This document shows positions 9,591 to 18,969 of a stretch of DNA of 64,000 bases, piece by piece (the stretch's first letter is position 1; every line of letters begins with the position of its first letter). The stretch spans positions 244,711 to 308,710 of the forward strand of contig NZ_LMFO01000031.1 in the NCBI RefSeq assembly GCF_001426865.1. The letters run 5' to 3'. The notes below the pieces were generated by a model that was not told the origin of the DNA, ran no database searches, and saw only the letters and a program-made list of their open reading frames with translations. This DNA is from Paenibacillus sp. Root52. Lineage in GTDB: Bacteria; Bacillota; Bacilli; Paenibacillales; Paenibacillaceae. The translations under genes were made by a program, and so were the position numbers.

Positions 9591-9619
9591 TTGATATAAA
9601 ACGGAATTTGTTCTATAGA
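9591..9619 (+). promoter_or_regulatory. Sigma-A promoter of SLH-PAP2 gene
   Basis: TTGATA, 17 bases, TATAGA, about 110 bases upstream of the start. The rest of the 9383-9730 gap shows no gene. Confidence 0.6.
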
Positions 9620-9730
9620 TGCCAGGCGCCCCCAGATGCTAATGTTACGGCATATCAGACATCTAGATGGAACACTTCTCATCATTTGCTGGTGCGGTAG
9701 TCAAAATAATTACGATTATGGGAGCGTGTA

Positions 9731-12451
9731 TTGCAGGCCATGAGAAAACCACTTAAAAAATCACTCGCATTACTTCTAATGTTGTCTTTGGTAAGTCCGA
9801 CGTTTGCGGATCGGGGTTATGCAGCTGACCAGAAACTTCAGTTCTCTGACATTAAAGGACACTGGGCGGAAGCGAACATTCAAGCTTGGGGTAATGAGGG
9901 ATTAATTCGAGGTTACTTGGATCATTCATTCAAACCGAATGCGTATATTACTAGAGCAGAATTTATGAATCTGGTGAATGGGGCTTTTGGATACACAGGA
10001 CAAGCTACAATTAACTATAACGATGTTTCTGACCAAGCATGGTATTACGAAGCGGTATCTATAGCGAATGCCGCTGGATATATAGATGGTTATACGGATG
10101 GTACGATGAAGCCGCAAGATCCAATTACACGTCAAGAAGCGGCCAAAATTATTACAGGAATTCTGAATCTCGAACTAAATGAAGAGGCAGCTAATACGTT
10201 TAGTGATGCATCCTCTATCGCAGATTGGAGCAAAGGGGCTGTAGGTGGAGCGGCAGCAGCCAAAGTTATTGCTGGATATGCAGATGGAAGCTTCAAACCA
10301 CTTCGTTCCATCACACGTGCAGAAGCTGTAAGTGCATTGGTGAATGCGCAGGACATCGATTCGAATACAGCGATCAAACCAGCTAAGCCTAAGGGGACAG
10401 CCAACGTATTGAATGTAGCTCCTCCTGCGGATGAAGCTCGTTTATCTGCAGTCGAGCATGGAGGCAATGCAGATGACGGTACACTCAAAAATGTTGTAGC
10501 AACGAATCCATTTATCGATATTTTGGACGGTTTCGAACAAGTATGGTCCATCAACCAACCGGAGTGGAGAGATGGAACAGCAGAGACGAAGCCTGGTGCT
10601 GGCGATAAAGTAGCGAAGTATGGTGATGGACCGACTCCATATTATGACGGCTTCAAAAATGATCCAACCGTACCCGTTGCAGATCAGAAAACTTTTGCGA
10701 ATGTAGAGATTCGCAACGAAGCAACGTGGGTTGCCAATATCAAATACGTTGAAGATGTAACGCAAAATCGTACCGATGAAGAGGCGTTAGCGGCCTATTA
10801 CGATGACCAGCGCGATAAAATCTACAGTATGATGGAAGGCTTTGGCCCGCTGGCTAACACATATGTGGACATCATTAAGCCGGTGACGAGTATTGAACGA
10901 AGCACGGATGAGATGAATGTTGATCTGAAAGAAGAAACGGTGGAAGATGAAAGCCAAGGCCTTGGAAGTGATTGGTCCAAAACAGAGCTTGCTGACATGG
11001 CAGCTCTAGTGGATCTGGTTCGTTTCAAAACACCTGCTTCATCCAATCCGGCAAAATACTTCTTCTCTTCCCCAAGACCGTGGAGAATGAATTCGAACGG
11101 AGAAGTGAAAGAGGTCGTTGATAGCAAGGGACTGCCTGTATGGGAAACACTGGGTGAGGGCGAAGCCAAAGAAGAGCCGCTGCCATCCGGAGGAACGAAA
11201 GCATCAGGAGAGAAGCATGTCCAGCAGTATGAGAGCAATGTGAAACTTATTCCTGCATTAAGTTATGTGAGAAGAATTGCTGAGGATGGACAAGGAAAAG
11301 ACGGAGGATACCCAAGTGGACATACAAGCGCGTCATACTTGTCCGTACTTCCATTTGCTTACGCTACGCCTGAACGATTCTCCGAATTGTTGACGAGAGC
11401 AGCGCAGATGGGTGAGAACCGTGTCATCACGGGCATGCACTCCCCACTTGATGTAATTGGTGCTCGGATCCAAGCTACGGCGATGACAGCATATGCGTTT
11501 AATAAAAAAGAGAATCAAGAAGTGCTGGATAAGGCATATGAAAATGCAGGAGAAGTATTTGGTGCATTAGCTAAAGAAAAAAATATGAGTCTGTATGAAT
11601 ATGCGCACACGGTAACAGAGGACTACAACTTTAAGAGTGCATACGACGAGAAGAAATGGGAAGATCATGACGCGAACAAAGCTTTCTATAGAGAGAAGAT
11701 GACGTATGGTCTGCCACAGACAGGGACAAAAGGTCTAGCGCCTGTTGTGCCGCTGGGAGCCGAAGCGCTGCTGGAGACTCGCCAACCGTATCTGACGGAT
11801 GAGCAACGTCGAGAAGTGTTGTATACGACATCCATTGATTCCGGTTACCCTGTACTAGACGAGTCTAAGGGCTGGGGTAGATTGGATCTGGTAACAGCAT
11901 CGGATGGTTATGGTGCATTCTTAAGCAATGTCATTGTAGATATGGATGCTTCCAAAGGACGTTTCAATGCAGAGGACTGGTGGAGAAATAATATCTCTGG
12001 CATTGGTATGTTAACTAAGAAGGGTACAGGAACACTTACATTGACAGGGAAAAACAGCTATACAGGTGGAACTCTGGTACAGGCCGGAACACTGAAAGCT
12101 GAATCCACAATGGCATTTGGTACAGGTGATCTGTATTTGGAAAATGGAGCGGTTGTTGTAGATGTGGATGGTTCACTCAACTTGAATCGTAACTTTACCG
12201 TGGATAATGGAACGCTCGACATTGTTGTGAAGAATAATCTTAATGCGATTCATGTCGGCAAGAAGCTGTATCTGGATGGAGGAACCCTCAATCTTGATCT
12301 GTCTAACTACAAAATTGAAGGCTCCAAAGACATTACTTTGATTACTGCCAATGGAATTAACGGTGAATTCGATCGTGTAACTGCTGACGGTTATGAGGTT
12401 ACTGTCTCGTACGAAGATAATCGTGTCATTGCACATGTTGTTGCTAAATAA
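9731..12451 (+). CDS. S-layer-homology surface protein with PAP2-type acid phosphatase domain
   Basis: 906 aa, secreted. After a signal peptide (residues 1-32) come three SLH domains (about 36-90, 95-148, 157-210) that bind pyruvylated wall polymer. The middle part carries the three PAP2 phosphatase motifs: K-x6-RP (KYFFSSPRPW, about 440), PSGH (about 528) and R-x5-H-x3-D (RVITGMHSPLD, about 563). The C-terminus contains an autotransporter-associated beta-strand repeat (GTGTLTLTGKNSYTGGT, about 764) and a beta-rich tail. The TTG start is chosen because GGGAG sits six bases before it; the ATG three codons later is too far. The enzyme is probably a wall-anchored phosphomonoesterase or pyrophosphatase; substrate unknown. 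Confidence 0.88.
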   Translation: MQAMRKPLKKSLALLLMLSLVSPTFADRGYAADQKLQFSDIKGHWAEANIQAWGNEGLIRGYLDHSFKPNAYITRAEFMNLVNGAFGYTGQATINYNDVSDQAWYYEAVSIANAAGYIDGYTDGTMKPQDPITRQEAAKIITGILNLELNEEAANTFSDASSIADWSKGAVGGAAAAKVIAGYADGSFKPLRSITRAEAVSALVNAQDIDSNTAIKPAKPKGTANVLNVAPPADEARLSAVEHGGNADDGTLKNVVATNPFIDILDGFEQVWSINQPEWRDGTAETKPGAGDKVAKYGDGPTPYYDGFKNDPTVPVADQKTFANVEIRNEATWVANIKYVEDVTQNRTDEEALAAYYDDQRDKIYSMMEGFGPLANTYVDIIKPVTSIERSTDEMNVDLKEETVEDESQGLGSDWSKTELADMAALVDLVRFKTPASSNPAKYFFSSPRPWRMNSNGEVKEVVDSKGLPVWETLGEGEAKEEPLPSGGTKASGEKHVQQYESNVKLIPALSYVRRIAEDGQGKDGGYPSGHTSASYLSVLPFAYATPERFSELLTRAAQMGENRVITGMHSPLDVIGARIQATAMTAYAFNKKENQEVLDKAYENAGEVFGALAKEKNMSLYEYAHTVTEDYNFKSAYDEKKWEDHDANKAFYREKMTYGLPQTGTKGLAPVVPLGAEALLETRQPYLTDEQRREVLYTTSIDSGYPVLDESKGWGRLDLVTASDGYGAFLSNVIVDMDASKGRFNAEDWWRNNISGIGMLTKKGTGTLTLTGKNSYTGGTLVQAGTLKAESTMAFGTGDLYLENGAVVVDVDGSLNLNRNFTVDNGTLDIVVKNNLNAIHVGKKLYLDGGTLNLDLSNYKIEGSKDITLITANGINGEFDRVTADGYEVTVSYEDNRVIAHVVAK

Positions 12452-12494
12452 CATCTAATTTAATCTGATCTAAGTAGCTCATTAGTTGTTACAA

Positions 12495-12562
12495 AGAGCA
12501 TCTGCCATTTCCTTTATTGTTATTAGGATCACAACAATGAAGGATGTGCAGATGCTCTTTTC
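12495..12562. terminator. Bidirectional terminator between convergent genes
   Basis: AGAGCATCTGC (12495) pairs with GCAGATGCTCT (12548), followed by TTTTCT; an inner TATTGTT/AACAATG arm adds stability. It serves both the SLH-PAP2 gene and the convergent chemoreceptor. Confidence 0.88.
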
Positions 12563-12593
12563 TGTATCCTCGTAAGTTTGCTCGGTTCAATTA

Positions 12594-14816
12594 TTAAAGG
12601 CTTGTATTCGACTGGTGGTGAGTTAACTGAAACTGTCCTACCACCTGTTGCAAAAATAAAGTAATGACTTCGACATCACGTGAAGAATGCTGTACCTGTA
12701 ACATATCGTGCAGAAGCTCCCGCATCTCCGTCTCAACCTCGGCAGAAGTAGAGCGATTTTGATGGCTGATCGCTGCGATGTTCTCCATGAGCATAACGAC
12801 CTCATCAACCACTTGTGTTCGCTCAGCATCTTCCGCGGTGGCGCTTTGCAATAACTGTGAGGCTGCCTGCACGAGAGTAGTTCCTTCCGTAAGAACCTGA
12901 TCTCCTTCTCGGATGGATTGGGATGCTGTGTTAGCTGCTGTAGAGATTTTACTCAGAATGTGATGAATATCTTCTGTTGAGGAACGGGACAACTCAGCGA
13001 GCTTGCGTATCTCCCCAGCGACAACAGCGAAGCCGCGTCCATGCTCTCCAACATGAGCTGCTTCAATAGAAGCGTTCAATGCCAGTAGATTGGTCTGAGC
13101 CGAGATCTCATTAATGACAGCCAGTGCACGGTAGATATCCTGCATCGTATCCATAAAAGACAAGATGGTGCGATTGGTATCGGACACGGCTCCAGAGATC
13201 TGAACCATTTTGTCACCGATACGCTCTACTTCTTGCTGGGCAACTTGAATTTGTGCTGTTGCACTAGCTTCAAGCTGGTGCAGCGTATGACGCATGTGAT
13301 CTGCGGCAATCTTAGCTTGATCTAGATCCTCAAGCTGTGTACGTATACCTTGAATCATGAAGCTTAGCTTACGATTGACACGTTCTGTCGTGCCTTGTGT
13401 CGTTTCTGTTGATGTCCGCATCTGATATTGATTGTCCATCACATCCACGGTAGCCAGCTGAACTTTGAGCATGATCGCTTCAAGTGAATCGATCATATTA
13501 TTGATCCATTTCGCCAGTTCACCGGTTTCATCCTGAGCAAAAGTGGACGTATCCAGGCGCTGGGTCAGATCTCCTTTGCCCTCGGCATTGATTCGAATAA
13601 ACCCACTAATACGTCGCATGTCCTCATGCACACGGCTATACTGCTTACGCTGCAATTGGCTTGCTGCGAATAACCCGCATATGAGATTGAAAGCGGCGAT
13701 AGCTCCTGCGCTCCATCCACTGCCGGAGAGAGCGTAAACGAGAACAGCCCCGAGGATTGCCGACAACGTAATCCACAGACTGTGCAGCTTGAACTGGCGC
13801 CAGCCAATGTTCCGAACCTGATACACTTCCTCCAAGTCCCCCTCACACATCATACCCCAGCGGTCTGGGCAGTGTGGAAGCTGAAACGTAATCCCCTTAC
13901 CGATGACAGGGATATGACGATAATCGGAGTAGCCGGGAAAGGCAACGAACAAGTTAGAGCCATGTTGAATCGTATTTTCCACCCCGGGATGTAATTTTCC
14001 AGTGGAAGGATCGGTGAATAAAAGTTCAAGCTCGGTATGTTCCTTAACGGAGACAGTCCCCCATTCAGTTGTGACGCCGTCTTTGAGATTTTCTCCGTGA
14101 GTGAAGGTTCGATCCTCAAATCGACTACGGGATAGAGCTGTTCCGGGCTGCAGATGCGGCCGTATCGTTGATTCCGCCATGAAAATGTAGTTATCACCTG
14201 AATCCGGATAGATATGGCCTGACTCTCTTTGAATTAAATCGCCTAATACATCGTTCGGAATACGGCTACATAGCGCTCCAACATAGCGTCCCTCGTGTAC
14301 GATGGGAGCAACAAACATCAGTGTGACATCATCATGAAAAGAAGACGAACGCGCGCCAATCTCCAGGGTGAGTGGATCAGAGTAAGGGCCATAGAGGCAC
14401 TTTCTTCCCTTGATATCTGCTCTGGCATAGCGTATGCCTGGTTCAAACCATTCATCGGTGTGGCTGTAGACCTTTCCAATATGCTTCGGATACGTAGAGA
14501 ATACAACCTCGTTTTGCTCATTCATCATAAAAAGCTCTGTACAATCTTTTGCTCTTGCATAACTTCCCTTGAACCATACGCTTAGTTTGCTTAGAGGCTG
14601 CGAACCTTGTAACAACTCTTGGGGTTGAAGTGACTGAACTTGCTGCAATAATCGATCCAGGTGATCCCATTGTTCATCCGCCCAGTCCATGAGAAGCTGA
14701 CGTCGTGTTTCGGCAATTCCTTCAAATATCTGTTCTACGTCTTCCTTGATATGTACGTTTAACCGATACGACCGCCACAGCGGCCAACCCTTTTTCCACC
14801 CGAGCCAGTCAAACAC
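12594..14816 (-). CDS. Methyl-accepting chemotaxis protein with large sensor domain
   Basis: About 740 aa. Residues 1-335 form an unusual N-terminal sensor part without an obvious first membrane helix. Two hydrophobic segments lie around 345-385, followed by a HAMP-like region, and residues about 440-735 form the MCP signalling domain with the tip sequence ISAQTNLLALNASIEAAHVGEHGRGF. The start is set at the second GTG because the G-rich ribosome binding site directly abuts the first one (14825). The sensor stretch with SFHDDVTLMFVAPIVHEGRYVGAL resembles Cache domains, but its side of the membrane is not obvious. Ligand unknown. Confidence 0.85.
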   Translation of the reverse strand: MFDWLGWKKGWPLWRSYRLNVHIKEDVEQIFEGIAETRRQLLMDWADEQWDHLDRLLQQVQSLQPQELLQGSQPLSKLSVWFKGSYARAKDCTELFMMNEQNEVVFSTYPKHIGKVYSHTDEWFEPGIRYARADIKGRKCLYGPYSDPLTLEIGARSSSFHDDVTLMFVAPIVHEGRYVGALCSRIPNDVLGDLIQRESGHIYPDSGDNYIFMAESTIRPHLQPGTALSRSRFEDRTFTHGENLKDGVTTEWGTVSVKEHTELELLFTDPSTGKLHPGVENTIQHGSNLFVAFPGYSDYRHIPVIGKGITFQLPHCPDRWGMMCEGDLEEVYQVRNIGWRQFKLHSLWITLSAILGAVLVYALSGSGWSAGAIAAFNLICGLFAASQLQRKQYSRVHEDMRRISGFIRINAEGKGDLTQRLDTSTFAQDETGELAKWINNMIDSLEAIMLKVQLATVDVMDNQYQMRTSTETTQGTTERVNRKLSFMIQGIRTQLEDLDQAKIAADHMRHTLHQLEASATAQIQVAQQEVERIGDKMVQISGAVSDTNRTILSFMDTMQDIYRALAVINEISAQTNLLALNASIEAAHVGEHGRGFAVVAGEIRKLAELSRSSTEDIHHILSKISTAANTASQSIREGDQVLTEGTTLVQAASQLLQSATAEDAERTQVVDEVVMLMENIAAISHQNRSTSAEVETEMRELLHDMLQVQHSSRDVEVITLFLQQVVGQFQLTHHQSNTSL

Positions 14817-15255
14817 GCCAAACACCCCCCGATTGTTGAATGTGAACGCTTCTCTCTCTCTTTCTCTCTATATAAGTCTTATACAAGAAAATCACCAAGA
14901 ATACGAGGGTGTATGCTGGATTTTCCGAATATTCATTCAAAAAATGCAAATAATATACGTTTTTGAAATATGAAATAAGGACTGCTTCAGGCATGATGAT
15001 CCTCTAACAGTTGATATTCATGATTGAGTTATATCCTTGTTAGGTAACCTCTCCTCCATATTTGCCTCACTTTACACTCTGTAACATGAACAAGCCTATT
15101 CTAAAAACAGTCTGTATAATGTAATCCTCGCTCAATGTTATATAGTATTACCTAACCAGTAAATCTGTAATGTTCGTGAACACGACTCGGTTCAATAACC
15201 TCCCATTCACCCTGAGTGCGATAAGAAGATCACTTCCGCGAAAAGGAGAATGCCT
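14817..15255. other. Intergenic control region of the pyrimidine catabolism operon
   Basis: No gene is supported. A pyrimidine-rich CTCTCT tract lies near 14851-14870. A TATAAT hexamer lies at 15115 without a convincing -35. The 9-mer GTTAGGTAA (15039) is repeated inverted as TTACCTAAC (15148), 100 bases apart, flanking this possible promoter; these are candidate operator half-sites. Confidence 0.4.
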
Positions 15256-16077
15256 ATGTCCTCCATAAACGTTCCTGCTCCAGATGTCTGCCACATTGAA
15301 GTGGATCATGTGTCCGTTGTTTTTGGAACTGGAACACAACAGGTAACGGCACTGTCAGATGTTTCGTTTCGCATCGGTTCCAATGAATTTGTCTCTTTGC
15401 TAGGGCCATCCGGCTGCGGCAAATCTACCTTATTGCGACTGGTTGCCGATCTGCTCCAGCCCACGTCCGGTTCTGTCCGTATTGCCGGGGCTGAGCCAGG
15501 AAAAGCAAGGTTACAGCGACAGTTCGGCATCGTATTTCAGACCCCCGCTCTGTTCGACTGGCGCACGGTGCGCCACAATGTAGAATTACCGCTGGAGCTA
15601 CTCGGTACGAGTAAGAAGGAATGCAGGCGCATGAGTGCTGAACTGCTTGAGCTAGTCGGTCTCACCCGATTTGCTGACCATTATCCTTGGCAGCTTAGTG
15701 GGGGAATGCAGCAGCGGGTGTCGATTGCGAGAGCACTTGCGCTTGATCCACCATTGTTACTCATGGATGAACCATTCTCCGCCTTGGATGAATTCACCAA
15801 AGAAAAATTGCAATTAGAACTGCTCGATATTAAGCGTTCCACAGGCAAGACCTTCCTCTTTGTTACACACAGTATCCCTGAAGCTGTATTCCTATCAGAC
15901 CGGATTATCGTTCTCTCTGCACATCCGGGTCAGGTACATTCCATACATCATGTTGAATTGCCCTCAGAACGTAATCGTGAACTGAGGGAAACGGAAGCCT
16001 TCTATCAAATGATAACGACGATTCGCAATTGTTTCTATGAGGAGCGTGATCCGTCTGATGCCTCTGCGCTCTTATAA
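15256..16077 (+). CDS. ABC transporter ATP-binding protein (SsuB/TauB/ThiZ type)
   Basis: A cytoplasmic ATPase of about 273 aa powering an NMT1-type importer. It shows Walker A GPSGCGKST (about 45), signature LSGGMQQR (about 140), Walker B LLLMDEP (about 162) and the switch histidine in FVTHSI (about 197). The first ATG of the frame is only one base from AGGAG, whereas the ATG at 15256 has a seven-base spacer, so I use that one. It is the first gene of an operon extending to 27086; context points to import of pyrimidines or related compounds (inference). Confidence 0.93.
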   Translation: MSSINVPAPDVCHIEVDHVSVVFGTGTQQVTALSDVSFRIGSNEFVSLLGPSGCGKSTLLRLVADLLQPTSGSVRIAGAEPGKARLQRQFGIVFQTPALFDWRTVRHNVELPLELLGTSKKECRRMSAELLELVGLTRFADHYPWQLSGGMQQRVSIARALALDPPLLLMDEPFSALDEFTKEKLQLELLDIKRSTGKTFLFVTHSIPEAVFLSDRIIVLSAHPGQVHSIHHVELPSERNRELRETEAFYQMITTIRNCFYEERDPSDASALL

Positions 16078-16870
16078 ACCTGGCTATCGTTCTTGGATCG
16101 CGATCTGGATTATTCTCTTACTCCTGTTATGGGAAGGCATCGCCTGGATACTCCATGCATCCATGTCCCCTCAACAGGCATCATCTCGCCTACCTTACCT
16201 ACATGATGTAGTTATGGCGCTATTCCGACATGCAGGCACGCTGGCTGAACAAGGAAGTGTGACGTTTGGTAATGCGGCAATTGGTTTTGCAGGAGGTACG
16301 CTTCTGGGTCTAGCGCTAGCACTCCTGATGAGTATAGCCGTCTGGCTGGAGCGTACATTATCGCCCTATGTGATTTCTTCACAGATGGTTCCAGTCATTG
16401 GTCTTGCCCCGATTGTATACGGCATTATCCATAACGCTGAGTGGGCGCGGATCGTGATGGCCGCATACGTTACCTTTTTCCCGATTATCATTCACACGCT
16501 GAAAGGTTTGAAAAGCACTGCCCCGGAGCATCTGGAGCTCATGCGTTCCTGTGGAGCCTCGTTGTCAGCCCGGTATATCAAGTGTTTGTTGCCTTCTGCG
16601 CTGCCTGGTTTATTCTCTGGGATGAAAATCGCCGCTCCGCTCGCTGTAACTTCTTCTATTGTAGTGGAACTAATGGGTGCTCCCGATGGATTAGGCGTGC
16701 TTATGGTAAGTTCTCTGTACTATGGTAACGCCCAAGTTGGTATGTTCTGGGCAACGATCATGCTAAGTATGGGCATCGGCTTGATCTCGTATTTGGTTAT
16801 CAGCCTTGCTGAACGTTTGTTAACACCATGGCAGCCTGAATTCAGAACCAAGAGAGGAGGGGCTGCATGA
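16037..16870 (+). CDS. ABC transporter permease (SsuC/TauC/ThiX type)
   Basis: A membrane permease of up to 277 aa with about six helices and the conserved cytoplasmic loop near LKGLKSTAPEHLELMRSCGAS. The frame overlaps the ATPase gene by 41 bases. The true start may be the ATG at 16058, which lies 13 bases after GAGGAG; the ATG at 16037 has no site. It overlaps the next permease by four bases, suggesting a heterodimeric channel. With the NMT1-family binding protein it forms an importer probably specific for a pyrimidine or hydantoin-like compound (inference from the catabolic genes downstream). Confidence 0.92.
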   Translation: MRSVIRLMPLRSYKPGYRSWIAIWIILLLLLWEGIAWILHASMSPQQASSRLPYLHDVVMALFRHAGTLAEQGSVTFGNAAIGFAGGTLLGLALALLMSIAVWLERTLSPYVISSQMVPVIGLAPIVYGIIHNAEWARIVMAAYVTFFPIIIHTLKGLKSTAPEHLELMRSCGASLSARYIKCLLPSALPGLFSGMKIAAPLAVTSSIVVELMGAPDGLGVLMVSSLYYGNAQVGMFWATIMLSMGIGLISYLVISLAERLLTPWQPEFRTKRGGAA

Positions 16871-17808
16871 ATGATCATGTATGGAAACATCGGAATAAGG
16901 AGGATCGAGTGACGGCGGTTGTATCTGGAGGAACATCCATGTCCAGCTCCGCCATGATCACACCCACTTCAGCTTCAGCTTCCCACTTACAGGAACAACA
17001 GGGACAAGCCGAAGAGAGGCGATGGACTCGTCGCTTGCGTGGAAGATCCATGGGTGTACGTCTGCTCCCAGCACTTGCAGGACTTATATTTCTTCTTCTC
17101 TGGCAACTTAGGCTATTCCACTACATGTTCTCCCTAGAAATTTATCAATTGCCTGTACCTTCTTCCATTGCGATCTCAATTAAAGACAATGCAGAAATGC
17201 TCTTCCGTTATGCGATGTATAGCGGCACTGAAATGTTAGGTGGTTTCTTGTTAGGTTCTTCGCTAGGCGCACTCGCCGCTATAGTTGCCTGTTTCTTTCC
17301 TACGAGTGGAAAGGCGGCAGTTGCCGTGATGTCTGCGCTGAACGCAATACCAATCGTTGCACTGGCACCGATTATGAACAACTGGTTTGGGGACGGAATC
17401 TGGTCACGCATTGCGGTGGTAGCAGTCATTACCATGGCCGCTATGGCTGTCAGTCTATTCAAAGGGCTAACGTCCATCCAGCCACAGTATCATGAATTGC
17501 TCGGGGGACTTGCAGCGAGCAAAGTGCAAGTTTTTATCAAGCTACGCTTACCTCATGCCCTGCCGGCACTGTTCGCTGGATTGAAGATTAATATGTCGAC
17601 CAGCATTATTGGAGCCATCGTAGGGGAGTTTTTCATTGCTTCTCAAGGTCTGGGATACCTGCTCTCTGATCAGATTCGACTGGCGAATATGCCGCTTGCC
17701 TGGTCTTGCATTGTTATCGCCGCTGTCCTTGGGATTGTGCTCTATGAAGCCGTGGTGCTGGCAGAGAAACGCCTGATCCCTTGGAGCCGTGTTCGCACAG
17801 ATCCCTGA
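16867..17808 (+). CDS. ABC transporter permease (second SsuC/TauC-like subunit)
   Basis: 313 aa. A hydrophilic N-terminal extension of about 58 residues precedes about six membrane helices. The loop FKGLTSIQPQYHELLGGLAASK is the ATPase-contact motif of the family. GAGAGGAGG precedes the start, which overlaps the upstream stop (ATGA). A pair of related permeases in tandem is seen in some NMT1-type importers. The long Ser/Thr-rich N-terminus is unusual; an internal ATG at about 16939 would remove only part of it. Confidence 0.92.
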   Translation: MNDHVWKHRNKEDRVTAVVSGGTSMSSSAMITPTSASASHLQEQQGQAEERRWTRRLRGRSMGVRLLPALAGLIFLLLWQLRLFHYMFSLEIYQLPVPSSIAISIKDNAEMLFRYAMYSGTEMLGGFLLGSSLGALAAIVACFFPTSGKAAVAVMSALNAIPIVALAPIMNNWFGDGIWSRIAVVAVITMAAMAVSLFKGLTSIQPQYHELLGGLAASKVQVFIKLRLPHALPALFAGLKINMSTSIIGAIVGEFFIASQGLGYLLSDQIRLANMPLAWSCIVIAAVLGIVLYEAVVLAEKRLIPWSRVRTDP

Positions 17809-17887
17809 TTGGGCATCGAGTAGAGTCCTGATATTATATGCAATCGGCATAACCCAAAATCCATATCAATAGGGGGTTGTTCTTCAC

Positions 17888-18952
17888 ATGTACCGACCGT
17901 TAAAACCTGGTTTTCTAGTGTTGATGCTGCTGGTTGTTGCTATGTTAGGTGCCTGTTCGACGGATTCTAAGCCGGCTGCGACTCCTGCTGCTGCGGGTGC
18001 AGGGGAAGCAGAAGGTGAGGGTCAGTCTTTAACGAAAGTGAAGATCCAACTCAAATGGGTACCGCAGGCTCAGTTTGCAGGTATATATGCTGCCAAGGAG
18101 CAGGGTTACTTCGCCGATGAGGGCATCGATGCCGAGATTATTCCCGGAGGGCCGGATATCGTCATAGAACAACAGGTCGTCAATGGTGCTGCAGATGTTG
18201 GGGTAACCGGGGTAGACAGCTTGCTGGTCAGCCGGGATAACGGACTCCCGCTAGTATCCCTCGCGCAGATATCGCAAAAGAGCAGTTATCGATTAATTGC
18301 CAAGAAATCTGCGGGGATCACCGATCCTACTCAGATGAAGGGCAAGAAGGTTAGTACATGGTTTGGTAGTCAACAATTCCAGGTGCTCGCCTTCATGGAG
18401 AAGAATGGTCTTGATCCTAAGAAGGATATCGAGCTGGTTAAACAGGGATTCACGATGGATCAATTTTTCAATGACCAGGTGGATGTGGCTACAGCAACCA
18501 TCTATAACGAATTTCATGTGGTACTGGAGAGCGGTGTGAAGGAATCGGATTTGGATGTATTCAACATTGAGGATGCGGGTGTTGGCATGTTGGAGGATAC
18601 CCTTATTGCGAAGAAAGACTGGGTAGACGGCAATCGGGATCTGGCAGTCAAAGTTACGCGTGCCATTCTGAAAGGCTGGAACTATGCAATCGACAACCAA
18701 GATGAGACGGTAGATGCCGTAATGAAAAATGTAACCGAGGGTAGCACCACTCGTGAGCACCAAGTGACCATGCTGGAAGAGATTGCGAAGTTAATTCGCC
18801 CTGAGGGTTTTACCGAACAGCAGGTTGGCAGCTTCGTCGAGGAGTCCTTCACACGGACGGCAGATATCGCCTTAAATTATGGTTTGATCAAAAAAGCCGC
18901 AAATCTGGATGAAGCATTAGAGAGAAGTATCTATGAAGATGCAGTGAAATAA
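17888..18952 (+). CDS. NMT1/THI5-family ABC substrate-binding lipoprotein
   Basis: 354 aa with signal peptide and lipobox LGAC near residue 21. The mature part begins with KIQLKWVPQAQFAGIYAAKEQGYF, the hallmark start of NMT1/ThiY-like binding proteins, which bind pyrimidine precursors, formyl-aminopyrimidine, riboflavin or similar small molecules. It ends 17 bases before the transaminase gene. In this operon the most likely ligand is uracil, thymine, dihydropyrimidine or a hydantoin (inference). Confidence 0.92.
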   Translation: MYRPLKPGFLVLMLLVVAMLGACSTDSKPAATPAAAGAGEAEGEGQSLTKVKIQLKWVPQAQFAGIYAAKEQGYFADEGIDAEIIPGGPDIVIEQQVVNGAADVGVTGVDSLLVSRDNGLPLVSLAQISQKSSYRLIAKKSAGITDPTQMKGKKVSTWFGSQQFQVLAFMEKNGLDPKKDIELVKQGFTMDQFFNDQVDVATATIYNEFHVVLESGVKESDLDVFNIEDAGVGMLEDTLIAKKDWVDGNRDLAVKVTRAILKGWNYAIDNQDETVDAVMKNVTEGSTTREHQVTMLEEIAKLIRPEGFTEQQVGSFVEESFTRTADIALNYGLIKKAANLDEALERSIYEDAVK

Positions 18953-18969
18953 ATGGAGGAGGATGACGC

